From the NCBI GenBank assembly GCA_963716445.1, contig OY970313.1, positions 2,418,001-2,482,000 on the forward strand: a stretch of DNA of 64,000 nucleotides. Direction: 5' to 3'. The notes under the pieces were generated by a model. It saw only the letters and a list, made by a program, of their open reading frames with translations. It did no database searches and was not told the origin of the DNA. Source of the DNA: JAAYBF01 sp963716445 (GTDB lineage: Bacteria > Actinomycetota > Thermoleophilia > Solirubrobacterales > Thermoleophilaceae). Each line of letters opens with the position of its first letter. Within the stretch, counting starts at the first letter, position 1. This document shows, one piece after another, positions 31,065 to 39,628 of the stretch. A program made the position numbers and the translations under genes.

Positions 31065-31125
31065 ATGGGGTATAGCCAGCGTAACGGCGCTCAGGGGCCG
31101 AAGACGCGCCACGGCCGGCAGTCAC

Positions 31126-31290
31126 CCGGCCAGGGGCACCCATCGCATACCGATCGTCGACTACCTGCTCGCCGCCGCCGCCCAAGAGGCTGGCGCCGCC
31201 GTCATCCACTACGACCACGACTACGACATCCTCGCGCAGGTCATGTCGTTCGAGTCGATCTGGCTCGCACCGCCGGGCACGCTCCCCTGA
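31126..31290 (+). pseudogene. Truncated PIN-domain toxin (VapC-like) remnant
   Basis: A frame with no start codon reads GTHRIPIVDYLLAAAAQEAG then AAVIHYDHDYDILAQV, ending LAPPGTLP and TGA at 31288-31290. This is the C-terminal third of a VapC PIN ribonuclease, including the D-x-x-I/L-A-A and HYDxDxD acidic motifs. The N-terminal two thirds, with the first catalytic Asp, and any VapB antitoxin are absent; the remnant begins close to tRNA-Ser, as if cut by an insertion or deletion at the tRNA. Confidence 0.7.
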
Positions 31291-31329
31291 CTGGGCGCGC
31301 GGGGTGGTTGGCTGGGATAGGCTCGCTCG

Positions 31330-31809
31330 ATGCCCAACGCGAACGATGAGCTGATCCAGCGCTTCTATGCCGCCTTCGACCGCAAGGATGGCGATGCGAT
31401 GGCGGCCTGCTACACGGCGGACGCGAGCTTCGACGATCCGGTGTTCCCCGGGCTGCGCGGCAAGGAGTCGGGCGAGATGTGGCGGATGCTGACCTCGCGG
31501 GCGAACGACCTGAGCATCGATCTGCGCGAGCACGAGGCGAACGACGAGACCGGCAGCGCGCACTGGATCGCGACGTACACGTTCACGCAGACCGGGCGGC
31601 CGGTGGTCAACGACGTGCGGGCGACCTTCCGCTTCCGCGACGGCCTGATCGCCGAGCACCGCGACGACTTCTCGTTCTACAAGTGGTCGAGGCAGGCCCT
31701 CGGGGCGCCGGGGCTGCTGCTCGGCTGGACTCCGATCCTGCTCGGCGCGACGCGCAAGAAGGCGCGCGCCGGGCTGGACGAGTTCATGGCCGCGCCCCAG
31801 GCCGCCTAA
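31330..31809 (+). CDS. SnoaL/NTF2-like nuclear transport factor 2 family protein
   Basis: A 159-residue protein with the SnoaL-like cone fold: NDELIQRFYAAFDRKDGDAM, CYTADASFDDPVFPGL, a central WIATYTFTQTGRPVVNDVRA strand pair and FRFRDGLIAEHRDDFSFYKW. This family includes polyketide cyclases, limonene epoxide hydrolases and many proteins of unknown function. The conserved D and H residues line the pocket. It overlaps the 3' end of the convergent glucosidase gene by 26 bases. Substrate not predictable. Confidence 0.88.
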   Translation: MPNANDELIQRFYAAFDRKDGDAMAACYTADASFDDPVFPGLRGKESGEMWRMLTSRANDLSIDLREHEANDETGSAHWIATYTFTQTGRPVVNDVRATFRFRDGLIAEHRDDFSFYKWSRQALGAPGLLLGWTPILLGATRKKARAGLDEFMAAPQAA

Positions 31810-32995
31810 AGGGCAGCTCCCGGCCGTCCCAGCCGTTCTCGAGCGCCCAGCGCGCGCCGATCGTCCACGCCTGGACGCGGTTCGCGATCGCCACCGGCTC
31901 GGGCCCGTCGGCGCCGGCCGCATACAGCTCCGGCGCGCCGCCGAGCCGGTCGATCGCCGCGAGCACGCCGGTCCTCAGCCGCTCGGCCACTGCGTCCCGA
32001 CCAGCAGCCCGCAGGCCGCCCCAGCCGAGCCAGGAGTCGAATGGCCACACGGCGCCGCGGTGGTAGCCGTGCGACTCGAAGGCCGGGTGCTCGGCGGACA
32101 GCGTCCGCAATCCCCATGGCGTCAGCACGTCGGGCGCGACGAGCCGCTCGGCCGCGCCCTCCGGCGCCGCGTCGGCCCACAGCAGCCAGCCGAGCTGAGA
32201 GCCGGCGCCGCGAACCCGCCGCCCGTCGCCCTCCACCGCGAGCGTCTCGGGCAGCCCGCCGGCCTCCTCGGGCGCGAACGCCCGCCTCACCTCGTCCCGC
32301 AGCGAAGCCGCCAGCTCACGGTGCCGTCGCTCGCCCGACAGCCGGGCGAGCGCACGCGCGCCGGCCACCGCCGCCGCCTGGCTGTCGGCGTCGGCGAGCG
32401 GAGGCGCGGGAGCCGAGCCGTCCTCGCGGACGATCCCGCCGCCCCGCGTCTCGGGGTCGAGCGGATCGGTCGTGTCGCGCCAGCCCTGTTGACACAGCCC
32501 GCCCGGCGCCCGGCGCGGACCGTGGCGCACCAGCCCGCCGCCGCGCTCGACCGTGCGCTCCAGCCACTCGCCCGCCGCTCGCCAACTGCCCTCCAGCTCC
32601 GCCGCCAGCCGCCCGTCGCCGAGCGCGCCCAGCACCACCAGGAACCACGACGTCGAGTCAGCGGACCCGTAGTAGCGCAGGCCGCCGCCGCGAACCGGCC
32701 AGCCCATCTCGACCAGCCGCCGCGGCACCCGGCGCCAGTGCTCGTGGACGATCTTGCCGGGCTCCTCGTCGGTCTCGGGATCGTCGCGCCGGCCCTGCAA
32801 CGCGGCCAGCGCCCGCAGCGTCGCCTCGGCGACGTCCGGCCGCACCGGCAGCAGCTGGAGCGAGGCGATCAGCGAGTCGCGGCCGAACAGGGCCTGGAAG
32901 CGCCCCGGGTCGCCGGGCCCGGTCGGCGGCGCGCTCGCGTACGGCCAGCCCTCCGGCGACAGGACGCTGTCGAGCAGCGCCGGTCCGCCGCCCAA
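31784..32995 (-). CDS. Amylo-alpha-1,6-glucosidase-like glycoside hydrolase
   Basis: A 403-residue protein with the (alpha/alpha)6-barrel signature of glycogen-debranching/GH15-GH63-type enzymes: FGRDSLIASLQLLP near residue 36, GSADSTSWFLVVLGAL, WRDTTDPLD, and SHGYHRGAVWPFDSWLGWGG. It lacks the usual N-terminal beta domain, so is shorter than full debranching enzymes. The start is TTG, two bases after the permease stop, so it belongs to the ABC importer operon and probably trims imported or stored alpha-glucans. It has no signal peptide and is intracellular. Confidence 0.85.
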   Translation of the reverse strand: MGGGPALLDSVLSPEGWPYASAPPTGPGDPGRFQALFGRDSLIASLQLLPVRPDVAEATLRALAALQGRRDDPETDEEPGKIVHEHWRRVPRRLVEMGWPVRGGGLRYYGSADSTSWFLVVLGALGDGRLAAELEGSWRAAGEWLERTVERGGGLVRHGPRRAPGGLCQQGWRDTTDPLDPETRGGGIVREDGSAPAPPLADADSQAAAVAGARALARLSGERRHRELAASLRDEVRRAFAPEEAGGLPETLAVEGDGRRVRGAGSQLGWLLWADAAPEGAAERLVAPDVLTPWGLRTLSAEHPAFESHGYHRGAVWPFDSWLGWGGLRAAGRDAVAERLRTGVLAAIDRLGGAPELYAAGADGPEPVAIANRVQAWTIGARWALENGWDGRELPFRRPGARP

Positions 32996-32996
32996 C

Positions 32997-33905
32997 TCAG
33001 CCCTTGACGGCGCCGGCGGTCATGCCCGCCACGATCCGCTTCTGGAAGATGATCACGAGTGCGACGAGTGGGATCGTGATCACCACCGACGCGGCGCTGA
33101 TCGTGCCGAGCGGCACCTCGAACTCGGTGCTGCCGGTGAAGTTGGCGACCGCCACGGGCACCGTGTACGCCGACGGCGAGCTGGTCAGCGTGACGGCGAG
33201 CAGGAACTCGTTCCAGACGAAGAACGCGGTCAGCAGGCCGGCGGTCACGAGTCCCGGCGCCGCCAAGGGCAGCACGACCTTGCGGAACGCCTGGAAGTGC
33301 GTCGCCCCGTCGACCAGGGCCGCCTCCTCGAGCTCCTTCGGGATCTCCTTGAAGAACGACGCGAGGATGTAGATCGCGAGTGGCAGGGCGAACGTCAGGT
33401 AGGGGATGATCAGCCCCGTGTACGTGTTGTAGATCCCTATGTCGGTCCAGAGCTTGAAGATCGGCGCGGCGATCGCGATCGGCGGGAACGTCGAGATCGA
33501 CAGCACGATCGCGAGGATCAGGAACTTGAACTTGAAGCGCAGCCGCGCGAGCGCGTAGGCGGCGAACGATCCGAACACCAGCGCCAGCGCCGTCGTGATC
33601 GTCGTGATGATCACGCTGTTGCGCAGCGCCGACGTGAAGTCGTTGTTCTCGAACACAGACGAGTAGTTGTCGAGCGACGGGTTCGGCGGCAGCAGGTCCG
33701 CCTGCGACAGGGCGGCGCCCGTCTTCAGCGACACGTTGATCAGCCAGTAGAACGGCATCAGGCAGAAGACGACGATCAGCGCCACGGCGATCCAGAGCAG
33801 CAGCGGGCGCACCCAGCTGCGCCGCGGCCCACGCGCCTCGGCGGCGGGGACGCGCTCGCCGACCGCGGTCCCAGGACGCCCGACCGCTGGTGTCGACGCC
33901 TCCAT
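32997..33905 (-). CDS. Carbohydrate ABC importer permease (MalG/SugB type)
   Basis: A 302-residue membrane protein with about six TM segments and the EAA loop EEAALVDGATHFQAFRKVVLP, where the ATPase docks. ATG 33905 overlaps the stop of the upstream permease (ATGA). The long frame upstream of it is a shadow of that gene. No ATP-binding gene is in the operon, so a shared MsiK-like ATPase elsewhere is expected. Confidence 0.92.
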   Translation of the reverse strand: MEASTPAVGRPGTAVGERVPAAEARGPRRSWVRPLLLWIAVALIVVFCLMPFYWLINVSLKTGAALSQADLLPPNPSLDNYSSVFENNDFTSALRNSVIITTITTALALVFGSFAAYALARLRFKFKFLILAIVLSISTFPPIAIAAPIFKLWTDIGIYNTYTGLIIPYLTFALPLAIYILASFFKEIPKELEEAALVDGATHFQAFRKVVLPLAAPGLVTAGLLTAFFVWNEFLLAVTLTSSPSAYTVPVAVANFTGSTEFEVPLGTISAASVVITIPLVALVIIFQKRIVAGMTAGAVKG

Positions 33906-34843
33906 CAGTCCTCCTCGACGAGCGAGCGGATGTTGCCGCCCAGCGTTCGGATGTAGAGGAACGAGACCCCCATCACGATCAGGAACGTGAGCACCGACAG
34001 CGCCGACCCATAGCCGATCAGCCGGTTGCTGGTCAGCTCCTGATGCGCCAGCAGCGACAGCGTGGTCGTGTTGTTGGCCCCTCGCGTGAGCACGTACGGC
34101 AGGTCGAAGATTCGCAGCGCGTCGAGCGTGCGGAAGATCAGCGCGACGAGGATCGCAGGCATCAGCAGCGGCAGGGTGATCCGCCGGAACCGCTGCATCG
34201 TGTCCGCCCCGTCGACCTTGGCCGCGTCGTAGACGTCGTCGGGGATCACCTGCAGGCCGGCGAGCAGCAGCAGCGCCATGAACGGCGCGGTCTTCCAGAC
34301 GTCGGCGAGCACCATCACCGCCAGCGAGTAGCCCTCCTCGCCGAGCCAGACCACCCCCGCGCCCGGCAGCCCGAGCGTGTCTATGACCTGCGGCGCCAGG
34401 CCGAGGTTCGGCTCGAAGATCGTCCGCCAGGTGATCGCGCTGACGACCGTCAGCACCGCCCACGGGACCAGGACAACGGTGCGCAGCAGGCCGCGGCCCC
34501 TGAACGCCTCGTGCATCGCCAGCGCCATCCCAAGCCCGACGGCCAGCTCCAGACCGACGGAGATGACCGTGAAGATGAAGGTCGTGACGACCGCCTGCCA
34601 GAACTCCGGCGAGGCGAACGCCTCCGTGTAGTTGTCGAAGCCGGCGAAGCGCGAGAGGCCCGGCACCCGCACGCTGTACTCGTTGAGCGACAGCCAGATC
34701 GCGTAGCCGATCGGATACGCGGCGACCAGTGCGATGACGACCATCGACGGCGACAGCATCGCCAGCGCGAGCCGCCGCTCGCCCGCGCCGTAGCGACTAC
34801 CGCGAGACCGGCCTCGTCCCAGTCTCGCGGTAGATGCCTCCAT
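33905..34843 (-). CDS. Carbohydrate ABC importer permease (MalF/SugA type)
   Basis: A 312-residue membrane protein with six TM segments, periplasmic loops (LNEYSVRVPGLSRFAGFDNY), and the EAA loop DVYDAAKVDGADTMQRFRRI. It begins MEASTARLGRGRSRG, a basic cytoplasmic N-terminus; the other permease also starts MEAST, so the two may share a short duplicated start. It heterodimerises with the MalG-type partner encoded downstream. Confidence 0.92.
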   Translation of the reverse strand: MEASTARLGRGRSRGSRYGAGERRLALAMLSPSMVVIALVAAYPIGYAIWLSLNEYSVRVPGLSRFAGFDNYTEAFASPEFWQAVVTTFIFTVISVGLELAVGLGMALAMHEAFRGRGLLRTVVLVPWAVLTVVSAITWRTIFEPNLGLAPQVIDTLGLPGAGVVWLGEEGYSLAVMVLADVWKTAPFMALLLLAGLQVIPDDVYDAAKVDGADTMQRFRRITLPLLMPAILVALIFRTLDALRIFDLPYVLTRGANNTTTLSLLAHQELTSNRLIGYGSALSVLTFLIVMGVSFLYIRTLGGNIRSLVEED

Positions 34844-34855
34844 CGGCCGCTCCTT

Positions 34856-36136
34856 CTAGAACGTCTCGAGCGCCTGCTGGATGTCGTCGTTCATGTCCGT
34901 CGCGGCCTGGTCCGGCGACTTGTCGCCCTGCAGCGCCGCGTAGACGTTCGTGTAGATCGCCTCGCTGATCTGCGGGTAGACCGGCGACACCGGTCGCGGC
35001 TGCGCCTGGCGGACGGCGTCGCGCAGCTCGGCCGAGAACGGCGCCGCCTCCCTGACGGCCGGACGGTCGTAGACCTCGCTCACGACGGCCGGCAGCGACG
35101 CCTCGGTCGCCTGGATCACCTGCTGATCCGGCTGGGTCGCGAACTGGATGAAGGCGAGCGATCCCTCGGGGTTCTCGGAGAAGGCCGAGATCGCGAGGTT
35201 GTAGCCGCCGAGCACGCCGGCTCCCGGGTTGCCCTGGTAGGACGGGAACGTCGTCACCTCGAAGTCGTCGGCGACCTGCGACTCCTTGCCGAGCGCGTAG
35301 GCGTAGGGCCAGTTGCGCATGAAGGTCGCGCGGCCGGCCTCGAAGGCGCGCCGCGACTCCTCCTCCATGTACGTGGTGACGGCCTTCGGCACCGCGCCGT
35401 CGTCGACGCCCTTGCGCATGAAGGTCAGGACGTCGCGGACCTCCTGGGTGTCCGCCGTCGCCTCGCTGCCGTCCTCGCTGACGACGTTCGCGCCGGCGCT
35501 GTAGAGCAGCTCGAGGAAGTTGACGGTGAGTCCCTCGTAGCGGGCGCCCTGGAAGATGAAGCCGTCCTCCTGCCGGGCCTGCGAGTAGATGTCCTCCCAG
35601 GTCTCCGGCGGCTGATCGCCGGCCTGGTCGGTGCGCCAGTAGATGAATCCGGCGTTGGTGTTGAACGGGTAGGCCCAGTACTTGTCCTCGTAGCGCGCCG
35701 TCTCGAGCGTCGACGGGATGAACGCGTCGCTCTGCTCCTCGACGGCCTGCGTCATGTCGAGCAGCCAGTTCTGCGCCGCGTACTCGGCGGTCCAGATCAC
35801 GTCCATGCCGAGCACGTCGCACTGCGGCGACTCCGCGCGCAGGCGCTGGATCTGCAGCCGCCGTTGGTCGTCGGCCGACTCGGGAAGCTCGAGCAGCTCG
35901 ACGTTGGCGTTCGGGTTCTCCCTGTTGAAGTTGTTGAGGACGGTCGTGAACGCGCCGCTCGTGTCCTTGCCGATGCACCAGGTGACGTCGCCCTCGGCCC
36001 GCGCCTGGCCGACCTGCTTCGCGTCGTCGGTGCCACCGCCGCCACCGCCGCCCCCTCCGTCGTCGTCGTCTCCACAGCCGGCGAACGCGAGCGCGAACGC
36101 GACTAGAAGTGCTGCTGGAAGGCGCAGCGTGCTCAT
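34856..36136 (-). CDS. Sugar ABC importer substrate-binding lipoprotein
   Basis: A 426-residue lipoprotein. The signal peptide ends in a lipobox FAGC, so the mature protein is acylated at the cysteine and anchored outside the membrane. An Asp/Gly-rich linker follows (a run of nine glycines), then a cluster-D type solute-binding fold with MDVIWTAEYAAQNWLLDMT, YAYPFNTNAGFIYWR and LGGYNLAISAFSENPEGSLA. It is first in the operon with two permeases and a debranching-type glucosidase; by context the cargo is an alpha-glucoside or maltodextrin-like sugar, similar in layout to LpqY-SugABC for trehalose. Confidence 0.92.
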   Translation of the reverse strand: MSTLRLPAALLVAFALAFAGCGDDDDGGGGGGGGGTDDAKQVGQARAEGDVTWCIGKDTSGAFTTVLNNFNRENPNANVELLELPESADDQRRLQIQRLRAESPQCDVLGMDVIWTAEYAAQNWLLDMTQAVEEQSDAFIPSTLETARYEDKYWAYPFNTNAGFIYWRTDQAGDQPPETWEDIYSQARQEDGFIFQGARYEGLTVNFLELLYSAGANVVSEDGSEATADTQEVRDVLTFMRKGVDDGAVPKAVTTYMEEESRRAFEAGRATFMRNWPYAYALGKESQVADDFEVTTFPSYQGNPGAGVLGGYNLAISAFSENPEGSLAFIQFATQPDQQVIQATEASLPAVVSEVYDRPAVREAAPFSAELRDAVRQAQPRPVSPVYPQISEAIYTNVYAALQGDKSPDQAATDMNDDIQQALETF

Positions 36137-36208
36137 GGCGAGGCTCCTCTGTCGGACGGCTTCTTCCGGCTCCTCTACCCCCCGAACCGAGGGCCAAACC
36201 GACGTCGC

Positions 36209-37462
36209 CTAGAAGCTCGCGGACTCCAGCCGGGCCGGGCCACCGTGCTCGGCGATCACCGCGGGCAGCTCGACGCTGCCGTCCGGCTGCTGGCCGTTCT
36301 CGACCAGCGCGATGATCGTCCGGCCGACCGCGACCGCGGTGCCGTTGAGCGTGTGCAGGTGGCGCAGGCCACCCCCGTCCGCCGGGCGGTAGCGCGCGTC
36401 GAGGCGGCGCGCCTGGTAGTCGGTCGTGTTCGAGCAGGAGGTCAGCTCGCGGTAGCGCTCCTGGCCCGGGAGCCAGGCCTCGATGTCGTACTTCTTCGCC
36501 GCCGAGTTGCCGAGGTCGTCGACCGCGATGTTCACCACGCGGTAGGGGATCTCGAGCGCCGCCATGATCTCCTCCTCGATCGCCAGCAGCCGCTCGTGCT
36601 CGTCACGGGAGTCCTCGGGCCGCACGAACGCGAACATCTCGACCTTGTCGAACTGGTGCACGCGGAAGATCCCGCGGGTGTCGCGCCCGGCCGCGCCGGC
36701 CTCGCGGCGGAAGCAGGTCGAGAAGCCGGCGTAGCGGGCGGGCAGGCGGTCCTCGTCGAGGATCTCGCCCATGTGGAGCGCGGCGAGCGGGACCTCGGAC
36801 GTTCCGGCCAGGTAGAGGTCGTCGTCGGGAACGCGGTAGATCTGCTGCTCGGTGTCGGGCAGGAACCCGGTGCCGTACAGCGCCTCCTCGCGTACGAGGA
36901 CGGGCGGCGCCACCGGCTCGAAGCCGTGCCCGTCGAGCAGGCCGAGCGTCCAGCGCACGAGCGCCAGCTCGAGCAGCACGAGCGGCCCCTTCAGATAGAC
37001 GAAGCGCGAGCCGGCGACGCGGGCGCCCGCCTCGAGGTCGATCAGGTCGCCGAGCAGCTCGAGGTGGTCGCGGCCGCCGGCGCCGGCGGCGCCGACCTCG
37101 CGCAGCACGGTGTCCGCGTCGGCCGCGCTCTCGTCGGGGAGGTTCGGCAGCGCCGCGAGCGCCGGCTCGAGCTCCTCGTCGACCGCCTTGCGCTCGGCGT
37201 CGAGCGCCTTCTCGCGCTCGCCGACGTCCTTCACGGCGGCGATCGCCTCGGAGGCGTCGTCGCCCGAGCGCTGCAGCTCGCCGATCCGCTTGCTGGCGGC
37301 GTTCTTCTCGGCGCGCAGGCCCTCGAGCTGCGGGAGGATCGCGCGGCGGCGCTCGTCGAGCTCGAGCACACGCGCGAGCCGCTCGTCGGAGCCGTCGCCG
37401 CGGCGCGCGAGGGCCGCCGTGGCCGTGGCGGGGTCTGACCGGATCGCCTTGAGGTCGATCAC
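36209..37462 (-). CDS. serS: Seryl-tRNA synthetase
   Basis: A 417-residue class II synthetase. The N-terminal ~110 residues form the tRNA-binding coiled coil (AILPQLEGLRAEKNAASKRI). Catalytic motifs: motif 1 near GFEPVAPPVLV, TSEVPLAALH, motif 2 STCFRREAGAAGRDTRGIFR, and motif 3 LNGTAVAVGRTIIALVENGQ. It charges tRNA-Ser, two of which are in this window. GTG start. It lies 13 bases after a cytochrome c gene on the same strand, so may be co-transcribed with it. Confidence 0.97.
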   Translation of the reverse strand: MIDLKAIRSDPATATAALARRGDGSDERLARVLELDERRRAILPQLEGLRAEKNAASKRIGELQRSGDDASEAIAAVKDVGEREKALDAERKAVDEELEPALAALPNLPDESAADADTVLREVGAAGAGGRDHLELLGDLIDLEAGARVAGSRFVYLKGPLVLLELALVRWTLGLLDGHGFEPVAPPVLVREEALYGTGFLPDTEQQIYRVPDDDLYLAGTSEVPLAALHMGEILDEDRLPARYAGFSTCFRREAGAAGRDTRGIFRVHQFDKVEMFAFVRPEDSRDEHERLLAIEEEIMAALEIPYRVVNIAVDDLGNSAAKKYDIEAWLPGQERYRELTSCSNTTDYQARRLDARYRPADGGGLRHLHTLNGTAVAVGRTIIALVENGQQPDGSVELPAVIAEHGGPARLESASF

Positions 37463-37475
37463 GGCGCGGGCGGGC

Positions 37476-37910
37476 TTACTCGGTCTGCTCGCCCGAGCCC
37501 TGGACGTCGGTGCCCTCGCCGGCGTCCTTGCCCGAGTACTTGGCGAGGAAGCGGGCCACCTTGTCGGCGTCCTCGCCGACCACGATGTTGGCGGGCATGA
37601 TCGCGCCCGAGAAGCCGCCGTTGCGGATCGCGAACAGCGCGTCGTCCCTACTCACCTTGCGGACGTTGAAGTTCGGGCCGTTGGTGCGCTCGCCGCCGGC
37701 GAGCTGGCCCTCAGGCTTCGAGCCGTACGCGTTGGCGCTCTCGAGCGTGTGGCAGCCGGAGCAGTTCTGGTTGAAGAGCACGGCTCCCGCGTTGTTGGCC
37801 TGGTCGACGTCGACCTCGCCCTGACGGCAACCCGAGACGCCCACGAGGGCCAGCACGGCGAGGACGGCGAGCAGGGTTCGGACGCGGATGCGAGGGCTGG
37901 GGCCGGTCAC
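37476..37910 (-). CDS. Lipid-anchored c-type cytochrome
   Basis: A 144-residue protein. The N-terminal hydrophobic segment ends in lipobox VSGC (Cys28), then a single haem motif CSGCH (Cys50, Cys53, His54) and distal ligand candidate Met105 in GAIMPAN. The tail is acidic and disordered. It is a small class I cytochrome on the outer face of the membrane, a probable electron carrier to a terminal oxidase. It is divergent from a copper lipoprotein gene, which may be its redox partner. Confidence 0.9.
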   Translation of the reverse strand: MTGPSPRIRVRTLLAVLAVLALVGVSGCRQGEVDVDQANNAGAVLFNQNCSGCHTLESANAYGSKPEGQLAGGERTNGPNFNVRKVSRDDALFAIRNGGFSGAIMPANIVVGEDADKVARFLAKYSGKDAGEGTDVQGSGEQTE

Positions 37911-37936
37911 GGCGGGCGCATAGTATCCGCCGCCCC

Positions 37937-38338
37937 ATGACGATGCCCCTAGGACGGACCCTCTGCGTCGCGGGAGCGGCGCTAGCGATGGCCGGCTGCG
38001 GCGGCACCGAGGACCCGCCCGACCTGCCGAAGTCGATCGCCGCCGGACAGCCGCTGACAGTGGCCGCGCGCGAGTACGTCTTCACCCCCAACCGGGTGAC
38101 TGTCAAGGGCTCGGCACCCGCCGGCGCGCGCCAGCGAATCCAGCTCGTCAACCGCGGCGAGCTGGCCCACAACATCGAGGTCCTCGACGGCGACCGCGTC
38201 GTTGGCCGGCTGCGCAGCTTCCCGCCCGGCCGGCTGCAGACGCTCGAGGTCCGGCTTCCGAGGGGCGAGTACCGCTTCGTCTGCACCGTCGCCGACCATG
38301 ATGAGAAGGGGATGCGGGGGACGCTGGAGGTGCGGTAG
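37937..38338 (+). CDS. Cupredoxin-domain lipoprotein
   Basis: A 133-residue protein. The lipoprotein signal ends MAGC (Cys21). The cupredoxin fold has the type 1 copper ligands His78, Cys116, His121 and Met126 in the order H...C-x4-H-x4-M, with REYVFTPNRVTVKGSAPAG as first strands. It is likely an outer-face electron carrier or copper-binding protein, and divergent from the cytochrome c gene with only 26 bases between. Confidence 0.88.
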   Translation: MTMPLGRTLCVAGAALAMAGCGGTEDPPDLPKSIAAGQPLTVAAREYVFTPNRVTVKGSAPAGARQRIQLVNRGELAHNIEVLDGDRVVGRLRSFPPGRLQTLEVRLPRGEYRFVCTVADHDEKGMRGTLEVR

Positions 38339-38342
38339 GGGG

Positions 38343-39122
38343 GTGGCGTTCGTTTGGGGTGGCTCGAGCGCTCGGGGAGCCCGGGCGTCTTTGTTGGAGG
38401 TGGGCCTGGCGGAGTGGCGTTCTTGTCGGAGGTGGCCCGGCGGGGTGGCGTTCCTGTGGGGCGTCCTTGAGGCGCTCCTTCGGGCGGGGGTTTGAGGGGC
38501 GCTGTACGAGTTGGGCTAGCTGCGGTGCCGGGCCCTTGGCTGGGTAGGGAGGAATGCGGGGTGGCTGGTGGCCGGGCAGTGGGCGTCGCTCGGTGGCTTC
38601 GGGTGCTCGGTTGGCGTTGGTGGGGCTCTCAAACCGTCCCTTTTGGGCCCCCTCGGAAACGAGTGGAACATTGATCGGGCTCTGCCCCAGTCAATGTTCC
38701 ACTCGTTCTCGGAGCGAAGGGTTTCGGCCTGGAAACGGCTATCTGGCACGGGAAACGGCTGAATACCACTGAGAACCAAGGCGATCGGGGACCAAGGGCC
38801 CCGACCGAAGCCCAGCCACCGCCTCACCGCCCTACCCAGCCAAGGGACCGGCACCGCAACTAGCCAAGCTTGTACAGCGCCCCACCCACCCCCGCACGAA
38901 ACCGCGCCTCAAGGACGCCCCGCAGGAGCGAAGAGAGCGCCGGGCAAGGAAGTGCGCAACCGCGCCTCAAGGACGTTCATGGGAGCGAGAAACCGTCTGC
39001 CGGGCGGGGAAGGAACAGCGAAACCGCGCCTCAAGGACGCCCCACAGGAGCGAAGGACCGCATGGACTGGCGGGGAGCCCGCCCGAAACCGCGCCTCGAG
39101 GACGCTTCGCAGGAGCGCCACC
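38343..39122. repeat. Large inverted-repeat tract with repeated 35-bp units
   Basis: No gene is supported in these 780 bases. The left arm (38343-38560) and right arm (38830-39122) are inverted copies: for example CCCTACCCAGCCAAGGG near 38830 matches the reverse complement at ~38530-38550, and GTACAGCGCCC matches its complement near 38500. Each arm has several copies of a unit containing CGCGCCTCAAGGACGCC and CAGGAGCG: right-arm units start near 38899, 38957, 39019 and 39083; diverged left-arm units near 38343, 38414 and 38445 run the other way. The centre is the hairpin at 38658-38707. Confidence 0.75.
38658..38707. repeat. Central perfect hairpin of the inverted-repeat tract
   Basis: Perfect 17-bp stem (arms 38658-38674 and 38691-38707, containing GAGTGGAACATTGA) with an inner GGGC/GCCC. 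A related hairpin with TGGAA...GGGCT/AGCCC...TTCCA stands at 55391-55428, so this is a dispersed element. Confidence 0.8.
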
Positions 39123-39125
39123 CGC

Positions 39126-39497
39126 CTAAGCCAGCCGCTTCACGAAGCGCATCAGGCTGCCGTCGCCGGTGGAGGTGAGCTGGACCTCGTCCATCACGAG
39201 GGTGACGAGCTCCAGGCCGCGGCCGCTTTCGTCGTCCTCGGTCGCGCGCCTGAGCGGGGGGACGAGGGTGCCGGTGTCGCGGATCTCGAAGACGAGCGAG
39301 CCGTCGAGCGCGAAGGCGTCGATTCGGATGCTGTCGTCCGGGCCCGCGGATCCGTGCTCGATGGCGTTGGCGACGGCCTCGCTCATCGCGAGCTTGATCT
39401 GGTAGCAGTCGGAGTCGGGCAGGCCGGCGTCGACCGCCGCGCGCTGGGCCCAGTCGCGGGCATCGCTCAAGCGCTCCGGGTCGGCCTTGATGGTCAT
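39126..39497 (-). CDS. Anti-sigma factor / RsbW-like HATPase
   Basis: A 123-residue GHKL-fold protein: N box AMSEAVANAIEHG, G1 box EIRDTG, G2 box GRGLELV. This matches serine-protein kinases of the RsbW/SpoIIAB type, which bind a sigma factor and phosphorylate an anti-anti-sigma protein. ATG 39497 follows GAGG eight bases upstream; ATG 39533 is an alternative adding 12 residues (MELLNPVFEVRA). No cognate sigma factor or STAS gene is adjacent. It is a solitary regulator, probably in stress or differentiation control. Confidence 0.88.
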   Translation of the reverse strand: MTIKADPERLSDARDWAQRAAVDAGLPDSDCYQIKLAMSEAVANAIEHGSAGPDDSIRIDAFALDGSLVFEIRDTGTLVPPLRRATEDDESGRGLELVTLVMDEVQLTSTGDGSLMRFVKRLA

Positions 39498-39628
39498 CGC
39501 GCGTACCTCGAACACTGGGTTGAGCAGTTCCATTCCAGAACCCACGACCGTTTGCGCATTCGCACGCGGGAACACGGGTTTCTTCCCCGTTGCGGCGATC
39601 TCGAACCCTTGGATCGCGGGCCGGACCG

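Noticed and set aside
31065..31349. 94-residue plus-strand frame beside tRNA-Ser(UGA)
   Set aside because: Its peptide is Arg/His/Gly-rich shadow; the PIN-domain remnant lies in another frame of the same DNA.
33906..34463. Long N-terminal extension of the MalG-type permease
   Set aside because: It is a frame-shifted shadow of the upstream permease; ATG 33905 with ATGA coupling is the natural start.
38899..39118. CRISPR-like array: ~35-bp repeat at ~60-bp spacing, four copies
   Set aside because: Repeats are degenerate, the intervening sequences resemble each other (GCCGGGC-GGGGA), diverged units occur in inverted orientation in the left arm, and no cas genes are in the window.
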